Assembly (NCBI GenBank): GCA_030441535.1
Contig: JAUJFZ010000001.1
Span: 152,001 to 216,000 of the forward strand
Reading direction: 5' to 3'
DNA from: Betaproteobacteria bacterium LSUCC0117
GTDB lineage: Bacteria > Pseudomonadota > Gammaproteobacteria > Burkholderiales > Burkholderiaceae_C
DNA length: 64,000 nucleotides
Below are positions 16,752 to 26,419 of the stretch, in pieces. The position numbers were made by a program, and so were the translations under genes. Each line of letters begins with the position of its first letter. Position 1 is the first letter of the stretch. The notes under the pieces were generated by a model. The model had not been told where the DNA came from. It ran no database searches and saw only the letters and a list, made by a program, of their open reading frames with translations.

Positions 16752-18920
16752 ATGTCCTTTTCAACGCAAGGTATCGAGCTGAAGACACGCAACGAGTGGT
16801 TGCGTCAGGCCACAGAATTGCTGTCGTCGATGCGCTTTGCCATCTCGTTGCTCAGCATCATTTGCATTGCATCAGTGATTGGCACGGTTCTCAAGCAAAA
16901 CGAACCGGTCAACAACTACGTCAACCAATTTGGACCTTTTTGGTCCGACATCTTTATTACGTTATCACTCAACACGGTTTACAGCGCGTGGTGGTTTCTG
17001 TTGATATTGGCGTTTCTGGTGGTTAGCACCAGCTTGTGCATCAGTCGCCACACCCCAAAAATCATCGCTGACTGGCGTGTTTTTAAAGAGGGCATGCGGG
17101 TTCAAAGCCTGAGGGCCTTTGGTAACCGGGCCAGTGGCGTAATGGCGGATGCGCCGGCGGCGGCGACGTCCCGGGTCGTGCAACAACTCCGTGCGAGTGG
17201 TTGGAAGGTTAAGACGCAGGTTCGCGATACCCCGCATGGCGAAGGGGCGATGATCGCAGCCAAAGCGGGTGCCGCCAACAAGCTCGGCTACCTGGCTGCA
17301 CACAGTGCGATCGTACTGATTTGTATCGGCGCTTTGTTTGACGGTGACATGGTTATTCGAGCCCAAATGTGGTTGGGTGACAAAGCGGTTTTTAAGGGTA
17401 ACGGTCTCATTGCGGATGTGCCCGCAGAGAGCCGGTTGGCCCTCAACAACCCGACCTACCGGGGCAACATGTTGGTGCCGGAGGGCGCGCAAGCTAGCAC
17501 GGTAATCTTGAGCCAGTCCGATGGCGTGGTTTTACAAGACCTGCCCTTTGCTGTTGAGTTGAAGAAGTTCGTTGTCGAGTACTACGACACGGGAATGCCC
17601 AAGCTGTTTGCCAGCGACATCGTGATCCACGATAAGGAAACAGGCGAAAAGTTCGAGGAGCGCGTTGAGGTCAATCACCCCGTCAGTTACAAAGGGGTCC
17701 AGATTTACCAATCGAGCTTTGACGACGGTGGCTCAACCATTTATGCCAATGCCTTGCCGATGGGGGCCCTGACTAAGCCATTCAAAATCGAGGGTACGAT
17801 TGGCTCTGGTGTGCCGCTCGCGCGCGATAACGAGCGCCTCTCGCTGGAGTTGACTGGCTTGCGCGTGATCAACGTGGAGAACATGGCGGGCGCCAAAATG
17901 GGCGCTGACGTCGCGGGTAGTGAGACCGATGTGCGAGCCGTTGATTTAGGCTCCAAACTGAAAAATCACTTGGGATCTGGCAGCAAGTCGACCCGCGATG
18001 AACAGTTACAAAACGTCGGTCCGAGCTTTAGCTACAAGCTGCGTGACGATGCGGGTCAGGCGATTGAGTTTAATAACTACATGCTGCCAGTTGGACTGGG
18101 TGATCAGCGGGCGTTCTTGCTGGGCGTGCGTAACACCCCTGCCGAGCCTTTCCGCTATTTGCGTGTGCCCGTTGATGAAAACGACAGCATGAACGGTTTT
18201 ATCGCGCTACGTGCCGCGTTAGCAGATTCGCAAATGCGTGAAGCCGCTGTGCGCCGTTACATGGCTGAAGCTGCCAAGGGTCGCACGGAGGCGGAGCGCC
18301 TGAATCTAGAGACGTCGGCCACCCGCATCCTGAGTTTATTTGCTGGCACTGACCCTTGGCTTGATAAGGCGCCATCCCCAGGTATGGGACTGAATGATCG
18401 TCCACTGCGCTTGGGTGGTTTGTCTGCCATGTCCTACTTTCTAGAGCAAGTGGTTCCCGATGACGACCGCGAGCGCACCAGCGATGCGATGGTTAATTTA
18501 CTCAACGCGCTGTTACTCGAACTGACGCAGGTCAGCCGCGAGACTGCTGGATTAGATCCTCTGCCACGTACCGAGGCGTCTCAGGCGTTCCTGAGTCAAG
18601 CGGTGTTGGCACTCAGTGATTCATTCTTCTACCCTGCACCGATGACCTTTGCGATGAGCAATTTTGATCACGTGCAGGCGAGTGTCTTTCAGATCGCCCG
18701 TGCACCGGGCAAGACGGTCGTGTATCTGGGGTGTCTTTTCTTGATCATTGGTATCTTTGCCATGTTGTACGTGCGTGACCGCCGTTTATGGGTCTGGATA
18801 CAACCCAGCGCCGATGGGCGTACTGAAGCAGAAATGGCCCTCTCAACCAATCGCCGAACCTTAGACGGCGATGCCGAATTCCAACAGCTTTCTAATCGAC
18901 TGTTACAGGTGAAACCATGA
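16752..18920 (+). CDS. resB: Cytochrome c biogenesis protein ResB (Ccs1)
   Basis: This 722-residue membrane protein is one half of the System II heme delivery and ligation complex. Three N-terminal membrane segments (about 28-50, 78-98 and 178-198), a large periplasmic domain and a final membrane segment near residue 660 (VYLGCLFLIIGIFAMLYV) reproduce the ResB topology, and HPVSYKGVQIYQSSF is a conserved ResB motif. The ATG at 16752 (MSFSTQ) is preferred to earlier in-frame codons because the latter add unconserved residues. It overlaps ccsB by 4 bases. Confidence 0.93.
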   Translation: MSFSTQGIELKTRNEWLRQATELLSSMRFAISLLSIICIASVIGTVLKQNEPVNNYVNQFGPFWSDIFITLSLNTVYSAWWFLLILAFLVVSTSLCISRHTPKIIADWRVFKEGMRVQSLRAFGNRASGVMADAPAAATSRVVQQLRASGWKVKTQVRDTPHGEGAMIAAKAGAANKLGYLAAHSAIVLICIGALFDGDMVIRAQMWLGDKAVFKGNGLIADVPAESRLALNNPTYRGNMLVPEGAQASTVILSQSDGVVLQDLPFAVELKKFVVEYYDTGMPKLFASDIVIHDKETGEKFEERVEVNHPVSYKGVQIYQSSFDDGGSTIYANALPMGALTKPFKIEGTIGSGVPLARDNERLSLELTGLRVINVENMAGAKMGADVAGSETDVRAVDLGSKLKNHLGSGSKSTRDEQLQNVGPSFSYKLRDDAGQAIEFNNYMLPVGLGDQRAFLLGVRNTPAEPFRYLRVPVDENDSMNGFIALRAALADSQMREAAVRRYMAEAAKGRTEAERLNLETSATRILSLFAGTDPWLDKAPSPGMGLNDRPLRLGGLSAMSYFLEQVVPDDDRERTSDAMVNLLNALLLELTQVSRETAGLDPLPRTEASQAFLSQAVLALSDSFFYPAPMTFAMSNFDHVQASVFQIARAPGKTVVYLGCLFLIIGIFAMLYVRDRRLWVWIQPSADGRTEAEMALSTNRRTLDGDAEFQQLSNRLLQVKP

Positions 18921-20284
18921 ATACAGCCAACCAATCGACTCTTTCCGCAGGGCTCAATGAACTGCTGGATGACCCCAGCCAAAAAGGCTATTTCGCGCGT
19001 CGCAATGCCATGGACTGGCTGTTTGCCGCCGTGATGTCGGGCGCAATGGTGATTGCGTTCAGTCTGTATCACGGTGCTATGGATGGCTACGAAAAGGGGA
19101 TCCTTTTGGGTATCACGCCTGCAGCCATTGCGTTGGGCTGGTTTTGGCGCCCGTTGGCGCGCTTGATGTTGGGTACAGGCGCGTTAGCCATGTTGGCGAT
19201 TTGGCTCTATCAGGGTGGAAACGGTGCCGACTTGGCGCGTGCTGAAACCGTATTTTTGTTGAAATATTTCCTGTCCAGTCAGTCGGCCATCCTTTGGATG
19301 TGTGTCACTGTGTTCATGAGTACGGTTTTTTACTGGATGGGCATGATCTCGCAGAAGAACAGTGATGCCATGGAGCTGATTGGCTCCCGTTTGGCGTGGC
19401 TGTCGGTCATCTTGGCGGTGGTCGGCACCTTGGTTCGGTGGTTCGAGAGCCATCAAATGGGGCCTGATATTGGCCATATCCCCGTCAGTAACCTGTACGA
19501 GGTATTCGTGTTGTTTACATGGATGACCACTGCCTTTTATCTGTACTACGAGTCCCATTACAAGACGCGCGCGATGGGCGCGTTCGTCATGCTCGTCGTC
19601 AGTGCGGGCGTTGCCTTTTTGGTTTGGTATACGCTGGTGCGTGAAGCCCAAGCGATTCAACCCTTGGTTCCTGCGTTGCAAAGCTGGTGGATGAAGTTGC
19701 ACGTTCCTGCGAACTTCATCGGCTACGGCACCTTCGCGATTGCCGCGATGGTGGCGTTTGCTTACCTGATCAAGTCGCAGGCACAAGAGACCAACTGGTG
19801 GCGCTTGGCGCCGTTATGGTTGTTAGGTGTCGTGCTGTGTTTTGAGCCGATCGTATTCCGCCAGTCGTCGCAAAGCGGCGGCACCCTTTACTGGGTGGCG
19901 TATACCAGTATTTCGGCTGCCATCATCGCAGGCATTCTGTTGGGTCGCCGCCGGATCGCCGAGCGTCTGCCGAGCCTTGAGGTGCTCGACGATGTGATGT
20001 ACAAGGCCATCGCGGTCGGCTTTGCTTTTTTCACCATTGCGACCGTGTTGGGTGCATTGTGGGCGGCAGAGGCTTGGGGTGGTTACTGGAGCTGGGATCC
20101 CAAAGAAACTTGGGCACTCATCGTGTGGTTGAATTATGCTGCTTGGCTGCACATGCGAATGATGAAGGGACTGCGGGGCACCGTCGCATCGTGGTGGGCA
20201 TTGGTCGGTTTAGCCATCACCACCTTTGCATTTTTAGGTGTCAACATGTTCCTTTCGGGACTACACAGTTACGGGGAACTTTGA
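18917..20284 (+). CDS. ccsB: Cytochrome c biogenesis protein CcsB/CcsA (ResC), heme handling
   Basis: This 455-residue polytopic membrane protein carries the tryptophan-rich WWD heme motif WGGYWSWDPKE (387-397) and several hydrophobic segments with conserved histidines flanking it. With ResB it forms the System II cytochrome c synthase, which moves heme to the periplasm and attaches it to CxxCH motifs. The ATG overlaps the resB stop (ATGA), a classic coupled arrangement. Its likely clients in this window are cytochrome c4 and cytochrome c1. Confidence 0.95.
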   Translation: MNTANQSTLSAGLNELLDDPSQKGYFARRNAMDWLFAAVMSGAMVIAFSLYHGAMDGYEKGILLGITPAAIALGWFWRPLARLMLGTGALAMLAIWLYQGGNGADLARAETVFLLKYFLSSQSAILWMCVTVFMSTVFYWMGMISQKNSDAMELIGSRLAWLSVILAVVGTLVRWFESHQMGPDIGHIPVSNLYEVFVLFTWMTTAFYLYYESHYKTRAMGAFVMLVVSAGVAFLVWYTLVREAQAIQPLVPALQSWWMKLHVPANFIGYGTFAIAAMVAFAYLIKSQAQETNWWRLAPLWLLGVVLCFEPIVFRQSSQSGGTLYWVAYTSISAAIIAGILLGRRRIAERLPSLEVLDDVMYKAIAVGFAFFTIATVLGALWAAEAWGGYWSWDPKETWALIVWLNYAAWLHMRMMKGLRGTVASWWALVGLAITTFAFLGVNMFLSGLHSYGEL

Positions 20285-20380
20285 TTTGACTTCAAGCCCT
20301 AAGTAGTACCAATGGGCTCTTAAAAGAGACCAACCCACACGGTTTTAGCTGAGCTGTGGCCTACTTCTAAGGAGCTTGAA

Positions 20381-21346
20381 ATGGCAACCCCCCGTCTGAT
20401 TGTGACCCCCGAGTCTGTTTGGCTGCAACGGCGTCAATTGCTGAAGCTGGCTGGCATCAGCGCTGCGTCCGGCGTTGGGTTGGGCGCTGGTGCAGTCTGG
20501 GCGCAGACCCGCAGTCCGCAGGTGCAACCCGTGGTACCCATGGCGTCGACGCCCAGTCAAGTCCGCGGGGCGCGCGCGACTGACAAGGTGGCCCCTTGGA
20601 AGGACGCCACGACTTACAACAACTTTTACGAGTTCGGCACCGACAAGAGCGATCCGTACAACGAGGCGCATCGGCTGATTACGAGCCCGTGGCAGGTGCG
20701 TGTGGAGGGGTTGGTGAACAAACCCACTACGTTTGACATTGACGATCTGCGCCGTCTTGCCCCTATTGAGGAGCGCATTTACCGTTTGCGCTGCGTTGAA
20801 GGGTGGTCAATGGTGATTCCCTGGTTGGGTTATTCGCTGTCAAACCTGATTGCAAAAGTGCAACCGCAGGGCAGTGCTAAGTATGTGGCTTTTCAAACCT
20901 TGGCTGATCGCGAAACGATGCCAGGCTTGCGTTACGGCGGTCTCGACTGGCCTTACAGCGAAGGCTTGCGACTAGACGAGGCGATGCATCCCCTGACGCT
21001 GCTGACCCTGGGGATGTATGGCAAAACATTACCCAATCAAAGTGGCGCGCCTGTCCGGTTGGTCGTGCCTTGGAAGTATGGCTTCAAGAGCGCGAAGTCA
21101 ATTGTGACCATCCGCTTGACCGAGAAGCAGCCCAAAACAGCTTGGAATGAGGCGGCACCCCATGAGTACGGCTTTTATTCCAACGTGAATCCCGCGGTGA
21201 ACCATCCCCGCTGGAGTCAAGCCACTGAGCGTCGTTTGGGCGAGGGGGGGCTCTTTGCCAAGCGGCTGGAGACCCAGCTGTTCAACGGTTATGCCGATGA
21301 GGTCGGCCAACTCTATGCCGGTATGGATCTGCGTCGCAACTTCTAA
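20381..21346 (+). CDS. msrP: Protein-methionine-sulfoxide reductase catalytic subunit MsrP (YedY)
   Basis: This 321-residue periplasmic molybdopterin enzyme repairs oxidised methionines. A twin-arginine signal is visible (QRRQLLKLAG, Arg17-Arg18, then a hydrophobic stretch ending GAVWAQ), and the molybdenum-ligating cysteine is Cys138 in RLRCVEGWSM. The AAGG/AGGAG-type ribosome site lies 6-11 bases before the ATG at 20381. It overlaps msrQ by one base (TAATG), giving the usual MsrPQ pair. Export would depend on the Tat system encoded at 54910-56520. Confidence 0.95.
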   Translation: MATPRLIVTPESVWLQRRQLLKLAGISAASGVGLGAGAVWAQTRSPQVQPVVPMASTPSQVRGARATDKVAPWKDATTYNNFYEFGTDKSDPYNEAHRLITSPWQVRVEGLVNKPTTFDIDDLRRLAPIEERIYRLRCVEGWSMVIPWLGYSLSNLIAKVQPQGSAKYVAFQTLADRETMPGLRYGGLDWPYSEGLRLDEAMHPLTLLTLGMYGKTLPNQSGAPVRLVVPWKYGFKSAKSIVTIRLTEKQPKTAWNEAAPHEYGFYSNVNPAVNHPRWSQATERRLGEGGLFAKRLETQLFNGYADEVGQLYAGMDLRRNF

Positions 21347-21987
21347 TGACCGAGTCATTAAGGCGTCGAGCGGGATGGCGTATTCGTTTTCCTCGTTGGG
21401 TTAAACCGACCATCTTCACCGCGTGTTTGTTGCCCTTTGCGTATTTGCTCTGGGCGGCTTTCGCTAACCAGCTGGGCGCAAACCCGGCGGAGACCCTCAT
21501 CAGGTCGACAGGTGATTGGGTATTGCGTGGACTTTGTCTCGTGCTGCTCCTGACGCCATTAAGCAATTGGATACAAACACCCGCGCTGGTCAGCCTGCGC
21601 CGCATGCTCGGTTTGTTCGTCTATTTTTACGTGACCTTGCACCTCATCAGCTACGCCTTGTTCGACATGGGGCTGGATCTTGTCGCCATCGTGGCTGATG
21701 TCATCAAACGCCCGTTCATCACGGTGGGTATGCTGGCGTTTGTGCTGCTCACAGCGCTGGCTGTCACATCGCCTCACGCAGTGGTTCGCAAGATGGGCGG
21801 TAAGCGGTGGAAGCAGCTACACCGCGCCGTCTATGTGATTGCTGCGCTCGGCGTGCTTCACTTTTTTTGGATGCGCAGTGGCAAGCAAAATTTCGCAGAA
21901 GTCTGGCTCTATGGCCTTATTCTGGGCGCACTTTTGTTGATCCGCATCCCTATCGTTGCGAGGTACACGCGTCGCGCTGCATCGTGA
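21346..21987 (+). CDS. msrQ: Heme-binding membrane subunit MsrQ (YedZ)
   Basis: This 213-residue inner-membrane protein has six hydrophobic segments and histidines suited to heme b binding (for example in YVTLHLISYALFD and the KQLHRAVYVIAALGVLHFF region). It passes electrons from the quinone pool or a flavin reductase to MsrP. The start codon overlaps the msrP stop. The gene converges on lysA with 6 bases between stops. Confidence 0.93.
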   Translation: MTESLRRRAGWRIRFPRWVKPTIFTACLLPFAYLLWAAFANQLGANPAETLIRSTGDWVLRGLCLVLLLTPLSNWIQTPALVSLRRMLGLFVYFYVTLHLISYALFDMGLDLVAIVADVIKRPFITVGMLAFVLLTALAVTSPHAVVRKMGGKRWKQLHRAVYVIAALGVLHFFWMRSGKQNFAEVWLYGLILGALLLIRIPIVARYTRRAAS

Positions 21988-21993
21988 TGCGAC

Positions 21994-23268
21994 TTACAAC
22001 AAACGCTCGTTGGCCCACTGCTCTTCGGTGCGGTCACGTTCTCGAATCAGATGGTGCGTGTCACCTTCAACCAGCAGCTCTGCTGGGCGATTCCGCGAGT
22101 TGTAGTTGCTGGCCATACTCATGCTGTAAGCACCTGCAGACAGCACGGCCAAATGGTCGCCCGCTTTCACGGCCAGCGTGCGGTCTCGTCCCAACCAATC
22201 ACCACTCTCACAAATCGGCCCCACCACATCGCAGGTGACAGGGGGCGTCGTGCCGTCGATCGCAACAGGCACGATGCTGTGATAAGCCTGATACAGCGTC
22301 GGCCGCGGTAGGTCGTTCATGGCGGCGTCAACGATGCAGAAGTTCTTGTCCTCGCCAGGCTTGAGGTAGAGCACTTCGGTCAGGCAAACGCCGGCATTGC
22401 CGACCAGACTGCGGCCAGGCTCGATCATGATTTGGCGATCACCGTAACCACGGGCGTCGAGTTTTGCAAATAACTGTGCCCACAGCGCATCGGCGCTCGG
22501 TGGTGTGTCCCCTGCATAGTCGATGCCCAATCCACCACCAAAGTCGAGATGGTGCAGGGCGATCCCCGCGGCTTCGATCGCATCGACAAGGTCCAACATC
22601 CGATCTGCTGCATCGAGGTAGGGCTCGCTATCAGTGATTTGGGAGCCAATGTGGCAGTCGATACCCACCACTCGCAACCCCGGATAGCTTGCCGCTTTCT
22701 TGTAGGTGTCGATGACTTCATCGTGGGCGATGCCGAATTTATTACCCTTCAATCCGGTCGAAATGTAGGGGTGTGTTTTTGGGTCGACATCGGGATTCAC
22801 GCGCAAGCTGATTGGTGCGCGTTCACCGAATGACAAAGCCACGTCATTTAATACATCCAATTCGGCGACACTCTCGACGTTGAAGCACCCAATGCCCGCG
22901 CTCAGCGCAGCCCACATTTCGGCGCGGGTTTTACCAACCCCAGAAAAGATAATTGTTTGTGGATCAGCACCCGCGGCAAGGGCGCGTGCCAATTCGCCAG
23001 CCGACACAATGTCAAAGCCGCAGCCTGCTTGGGCGAAGACTTGCAGGATCGCCAAAGATGAGTTCGCCTTCATCGCGTAGCAAATCTGCGCTTTGCGCCC
23101 TTTAAAACCTGTTTGATACGCGCCCAGTGCTTCCAGCATCGCGGATTTGGAGTACACAAACAACGGCGTGCCATATTGAACCGCCAGAGCGCCGAGGTCG
23201 ACCGCCTCCAATTGCAGGCGGTGGTCTTCGTAGCGCAGGTGTGACCCGGTGGGTAAGGCGTGTGACAT
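21994..23268 (-). CDS. lysA: Diaminopimelate decarboxylase
   Basis: This 424-residue PLP enzyme makes L-lysine from meso-diaminopimelate. The PLP lysine is Lys67 in CYAMKANS, the HIGSQI segment and the glycine-rich FGGGLGIDY loop bind cofactor phosphate, and GPICESGDWLG carries the catalytic cysteine and glutamate. Length and motif order are standard for LysA. The small lipoprotein gene lptM lies 44 bases upstream on the same strand, as in many proteobacteria. Confidence 0.96.
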   Translation of the reverse strand: MSHALPTGSHLRYEDHRLQLEAVDLGALAVQYGTPLFVYSKSAMLEALGAYQTGFKGRKAQICYAMKANSSLAILQVFAQAGCGFDIVSAGELARALAAGADPQTIIFSGVGKTRAEMWAALSAGIGCFNVESVAELDVLNDVALSFGERAPISLRVNPDVDPKTHPYISTGLKGNKFGIAHDEVIDTYKKAASYPGLRVVGIDCHIGSQITDSEPYLDAADRMLDLVDAIEAAGIALHHLDFGGGLGIDYAGDTPPSADALWAQLFAKLDARGYGDRQIMIEPGRSLVGNAGVCLTEVLYLKPGEDKNFCIVDAAMNDLPRPTLYQAYHSIVPVAIDGTTPPVTCDVVGPICESGDWLGRDRTLAVKAGDHLAVLSAGAYSMSMASNYNSRNRPAELLVEGDTHHLIRERDRTEEQWANERLL

Positions 23269-23312
23269 GGTGTTGGGGGCGGGGTGCAGTTAAAAAAGAC
23301 GGTGCGCCGCGT

Positions 23313-23438
23313 TTAGGCGGTAATCAACAACGTCGTGGGTACGTGCGCCTGACGCAGTGGGCCTTTTTGGCCACAGGCGACGACAGTCAGCACTGCGGCA
23401 ACCAGAGTGAGCAGGGTAATGAGTTTGCGAGCGCGCAT
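23313..23438 (-). CDS. lptM: Small LPS-transport-associated lipoprotein LptM (YifL-like)
   Basis: This 41-residue open frame encodes a short lipoprotein. It has a basic N-terminus (MRARK), a hydrophobic core, and the lipobox-like VVAC with the cysteine at residue 22, immediately followed by the GQKGPL motif (23-28) that is diagnostic of the LptM/YifL/LppL family. Members help mature the LptDE outer-membrane complex in E. coli. The location immediately upstream of lysA is the conserved genomic position for this gene. It is easily missed because of its size. Confidence 0.88.
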   Translation of the reverse strand: MRARKLITLLTLVAAVLTVVACGQKGPLRQAHVPTTLLITA

Positions 23439-23532
23439 AAAAAACTCTTGTGTCAGGCGTGGCGCAATACCACGGTATAAAAAGGGGACACCATAAAAAT
23501 TACAATGTCATCGATCCAAGGAGTCCATTGTA

Positions 23533-23868
23533 ATGACCGATGCTGAATATTTAGACGCCGCCGAAAAGGCCATGAATGCTTTAGAGCTGGCGTGCGACCG
23601 AATCAACGATGAAACTGATGCCGACATTGATAACCAACGGGTTGGCGGGATGATTACCATCACGTTCGCCAATAAAAGTCAGCTCATCATTAATTTGCAG
23701 AAACCATTGCAAGAGATCTGGTTGGCTGCAAAAGCGGGCGGTTTCCACTACAAATGCGTCGATGGCGAGTGGCGGGACACCAAGCAGGCGACCGAATTGT
23801 TTGCCGACATTACCCACCACGCCTCAGCCCAATCAGGTCTACCGCTGGTATTTACGCCTGCGGGTTAA
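23533..23868 (+). CDS. cyaY: Iron donor / frataxin-like protein CyaY
   Basis: This 111-residue protein is the bacterial frataxin, which modulates iron-sulfur cluster assembly by the Isc machinery. The acidic N-terminal helix (residues 2-33, with many Asp and Glu), the QLIINLQKPLQEIWLA segment and the GGFHY segment are conserved. An AAGGAG ribosome site precedes the ATG. It is divergent from lptM-lysA and its stop overlaps the convergent mrcA stop by 4 bases. Confidence 0.95.
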   Translation: MTDAEYLDAAEKAMNALELACDRINDETDADIDNQRVGGMITITFANKSQLIINLQKPLQEIWLAAKAGGFHYKCVDGEWRDTKQATELFADITHHASAQSGLPLVFTPAG

Positions 23869-26273
23869 TTGCGGAACAGATTTAGGATGGTACTGCGCTC
23901 GGTGGCGCGCTCGGATTCGGGCGCAGTTTCTTTGTTGATGGCACCGTAGCCATCGGTGCCGTCTTGCATGCCGAGGCTGCGGATGCTGCGGTCAGGCCCC
24001 ATATCGCTGAAATACCAGTCGCCGCCTGACGAGAAAATACCGGTGGGTACGACAGGCATTTGGATGGGCGTACCCTCAAGGGCCAATCGCATGTAGTCAA
24101 TCCAAATCGGAAGACTCAGGCCACCACCCGTTTCACGGCTGCCCAGTTTCCGTGGGTTGTCGTAACCCACCCAAACTGCCGCTGCGCGTGACGGCTGATA
24201 ACCCACAAACCAGGCATCTTGTGAGTCGTTGGTCGTTCCCGTTTTGCCGAACAGGTCGGGACGCTTGAGTTCACGTTGTGCGCGCGCGCCTGTACCCGAG
24301 CGGGCGACTTCGTTTAACAAATCGCCCACCATGAACGCGTTGCGCGCAGAGATCACTTGGTTGCTGCTGTCTAGTGTGGTGTCGGTTGCTTGAAAAAGCA
24401 CCCGTTTGCGCTGATCACGGATAGTACGAATGAGTTTGGGTGATACCAGATGACCGCCATTGGCAAACACGCTGTAACCCACCACCATCTGCAATGGGTT
24501 GACCGAGCCGGCGCCCAGCGCCATCGTCAGGTAGGGGGGATGTTTGGCTGCTTCGAATCCAAAGCGCGTCACCCACTTTTGCGCGTTCTGCGTGCCAACC
24601 ACTTGCAGTACACGGATGGAGACCATATTTTTTGACAGTGCTAATGCACGTCTCACTGTCAAAGGACCATCGAACTTATCGTCATAATTCTGCGGCTCCC
24701 ACGCTTCACTACCGGTCTCTTCTGCAGAGAAAAATAGGGGCGCATCATTAACGATGGTGGTAGGCGTGATGCCCTTCTCAATCGCGGCAGAATAGATGAA
24801 CGGTTTGAAGCTGGAGCCGGGTTGCCTAATCGATTGCGTGACGTGGTTGAACTTGTTTTTACTGAAGTCAAAGCCACCGACCAAGGCAGTGATTTCACCG
24901 GTTCGCGGGTGCATGCTGACCAAACCACCCTCAACTTCAGGGGTTTGTGTCAGCGTCCACGTTTTGCCGTCATCGTTCAAGACGATACGCACCACTGAGC
25001 CTGGTCGAATGCGAATTTTGGGCTGTGCATTGCTTTTCAGACCAGACTCCACCGAGCTGAGGTCGTTACCTTTAATGATGATTTCCTCGCCGTCATTGCG
25101 TACCACGGTCACGGCCGAAGGGCTGGCCTTGACCACAACGGCGGCCAGTAAGTTACCGTTGTCGGGCGTTTCGCTCAAAGCGTCATCGATGGCTTCCGCG
25201 CGGGCGTCTGGATCTTTGGGTAGATCAATATTTTTTTCGGGGCCACGGTAATGTTGCCGTGACTCGTAAGTGATCAGGCCTTTGCGTAAGGCTTCGTAGG
25301 CAGCCGTTTGCTCTTTGGCGTTGATGGTCGTTGTGACATCTAAACCACGGGTGTAAGCATCAGCGCCATATTGATCAACCATGACTTGGCGCACCATTTC
25401 GGAGACGTATTCGGCATGGATGTTTTCGCCTTTCGGTGCACCTTTAATGCCTAACTTTTCAATTTTTGCTTCGACGGCTTGTTGCTCGGTGATGTAGCCG
25501 AGGTCGCGCATGCGATCGATGACATAGTGTTGTCGAATTTGCGCACGTCGGGGATTCCGAACGGGGTTGTAGGCTGAAGGTGCTTTGGGTAAGCCGGCGA
25601 GCATGGCCGCTTCAGCAATGGTGATGTCTCGCAGTGGCTTGTTGAAGTAGGTCTGCGACGCAGCGCCAAATCCATAGGCCCGTCGGCCGAGATAGATCTG
25701 GTTCATGTAAATTTGCAAAATTTGGTCTTTGCTCAGCTCATGCTCGAGTTTGAAGGTCATCAAGACTTCATAAATTTTCCGCGTGTATGTTTTCTCTGCT
25801 GTGAGGTAAACGTTACGCGCGACCTGCATGCTGATGGTCGATGCCCCTTGGCTTTTCGAGCGCCCAAGGTTGGCCAACAATGCGCGGGCAATGCCCTTCA
25901 TATCGACCCCCCCGTGTTGGTAGAAGTTGGCATCTTCTGCCGCCAATATGGCCTGGGTTAAGACCTTGGGGATTTCCGCAATCGGTACAAACTGGCGCCG
26001 TTCTTCACCAAACTCTGCCAACAAAACCTGATCAGCTGAATAGACCCTCAAAGGGAGCTTTGGCCGGTAATTAGCCAATTCAGACACATCGGGCAGGTTC
26101 GGGAAGGCCACGGTGAGCACAAACGCGATGCCGATGGCTGCGGCCAACACACCCGCACTAACAAGACCAAACAACCACAGCAGGCCACGCACCAAAACAC
26201 CAAAACCAGTTGGCGGTTTGGCCGCGCCGGATGACTTTGGGTGGGGGCTCGTTGAAAGTGGCTTTTTAGGCAT
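23865..26273 (-). CDS. mrcA: Penicillin-binding protein 1A (bifunctional class A PBP)
   Basis: This 802-residue inner-membrane enzyme polymerises and crosslinks peptidoglycan. After a cytoplasmic tail and one membrane helix (about 28-58) comes the glycosyltransferase domain with AAEDANFYQHGGVD (catalytic Glu113), then an OB-like insert and the transpeptidase domain with SSFK (Ser487-Lys490 as SxxK), SKN and KTGTTND. The ATG at 26273 (MPKKPLS) was chosen because longer starts add residues outside the family pattern. In many betaproteobacteria mrcA is divergent from the pilMNOPQ operon, as it is here. Confidence 0.95.
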   Translation of the reverse strand: MPKKPLSTSPHPKSSGAAKPPTGFGVLVRGLLWLFGLVSAGVLAAAIGIAFVLTVAFPNLPDVSELANYRPKLPLRVYSADQVLLAEFGEERRQFVPIAEIPKVLTQAILAAEDANFYQHGGVDMKGIARALLANLGRSKSQGASTISMQVARNVYLTAEKTYTRKIYEVLMTFKLEHELSKDQILQIYMNQIYLGRRAYGFGAASQTYFNKPLRDITIAEAAMLAGLPKAPSAYNPVRNPRRAQIRQHYVIDRMRDLGYITEQQAVEAKIEKLGIKGAPKGENIHAEYVSEMVRQVMVDQYGADAYTRGLDVTTTINAKEQTAAYEALRKGLITYESRQHYRGPEKNIDLPKDPDARAEAIDDALSETPDNGNLLAAVVVKASPSAVTVVRNDGEEIIIKGNDLSSVESGLKSNAQPKIRIRPGSVVRIVLNDDGKTWTLTQTPEVEGGLVSMHPRTGEITALVGGFDFSKNKFNHVTQSIRQPGSSFKPFIYSAAIEKGITPTTIVNDAPLFFSAEETGSEAWEPQNYDDKFDGPLTVRRALALSKNMVSIRVLQVVGTQNAQKWVTRFGFEAAKHPPYLTMALGAGSVNPLQMVVGYSVFANGGHLVSPKLIRTIRDQRKRVLFQATDTTLDSSNQVISARNAFMVGDLLNEVARSGTGARAQRELKRPDLFGKTGTTNDSQDAWFVGYQPSRAAAVWVGYDNPRKLGSRETGGGLSLPIWIDYMRLALEGTPIQMPVVPTGIFSSGGDWYFSDMGPDRSIRSLGMQDGTDGYGAINKETAPESERATERSTILNLFRN

Positions 26274-26297
26274 GCGCGTACCAAACGGTGTTAGCTC

Positions 26298-26303
26298 ATT
26301 ATA
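26298..26303 (-). promoter_or_regulatory. Probable -10 element for mrcA
   Basis: A consensus TATAAT on the minus strand lies 25 bases before the mrcA ATG. I see no good -35 hexamer at the proper spacing, so the call rests on the -10 match and position only. Confidence 0.4.
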
Positions 26304-26419
26304 GAAACCCAATCTGCCGCTTTGTTGACGGGCTGGTCTGTACTTAAGGGGTTCGACGGATGCCCGTGCATGTGGCCACGGATAGGCTTGTATTTTGAAT
26401 TGACAGATCGGTCGGTCGT

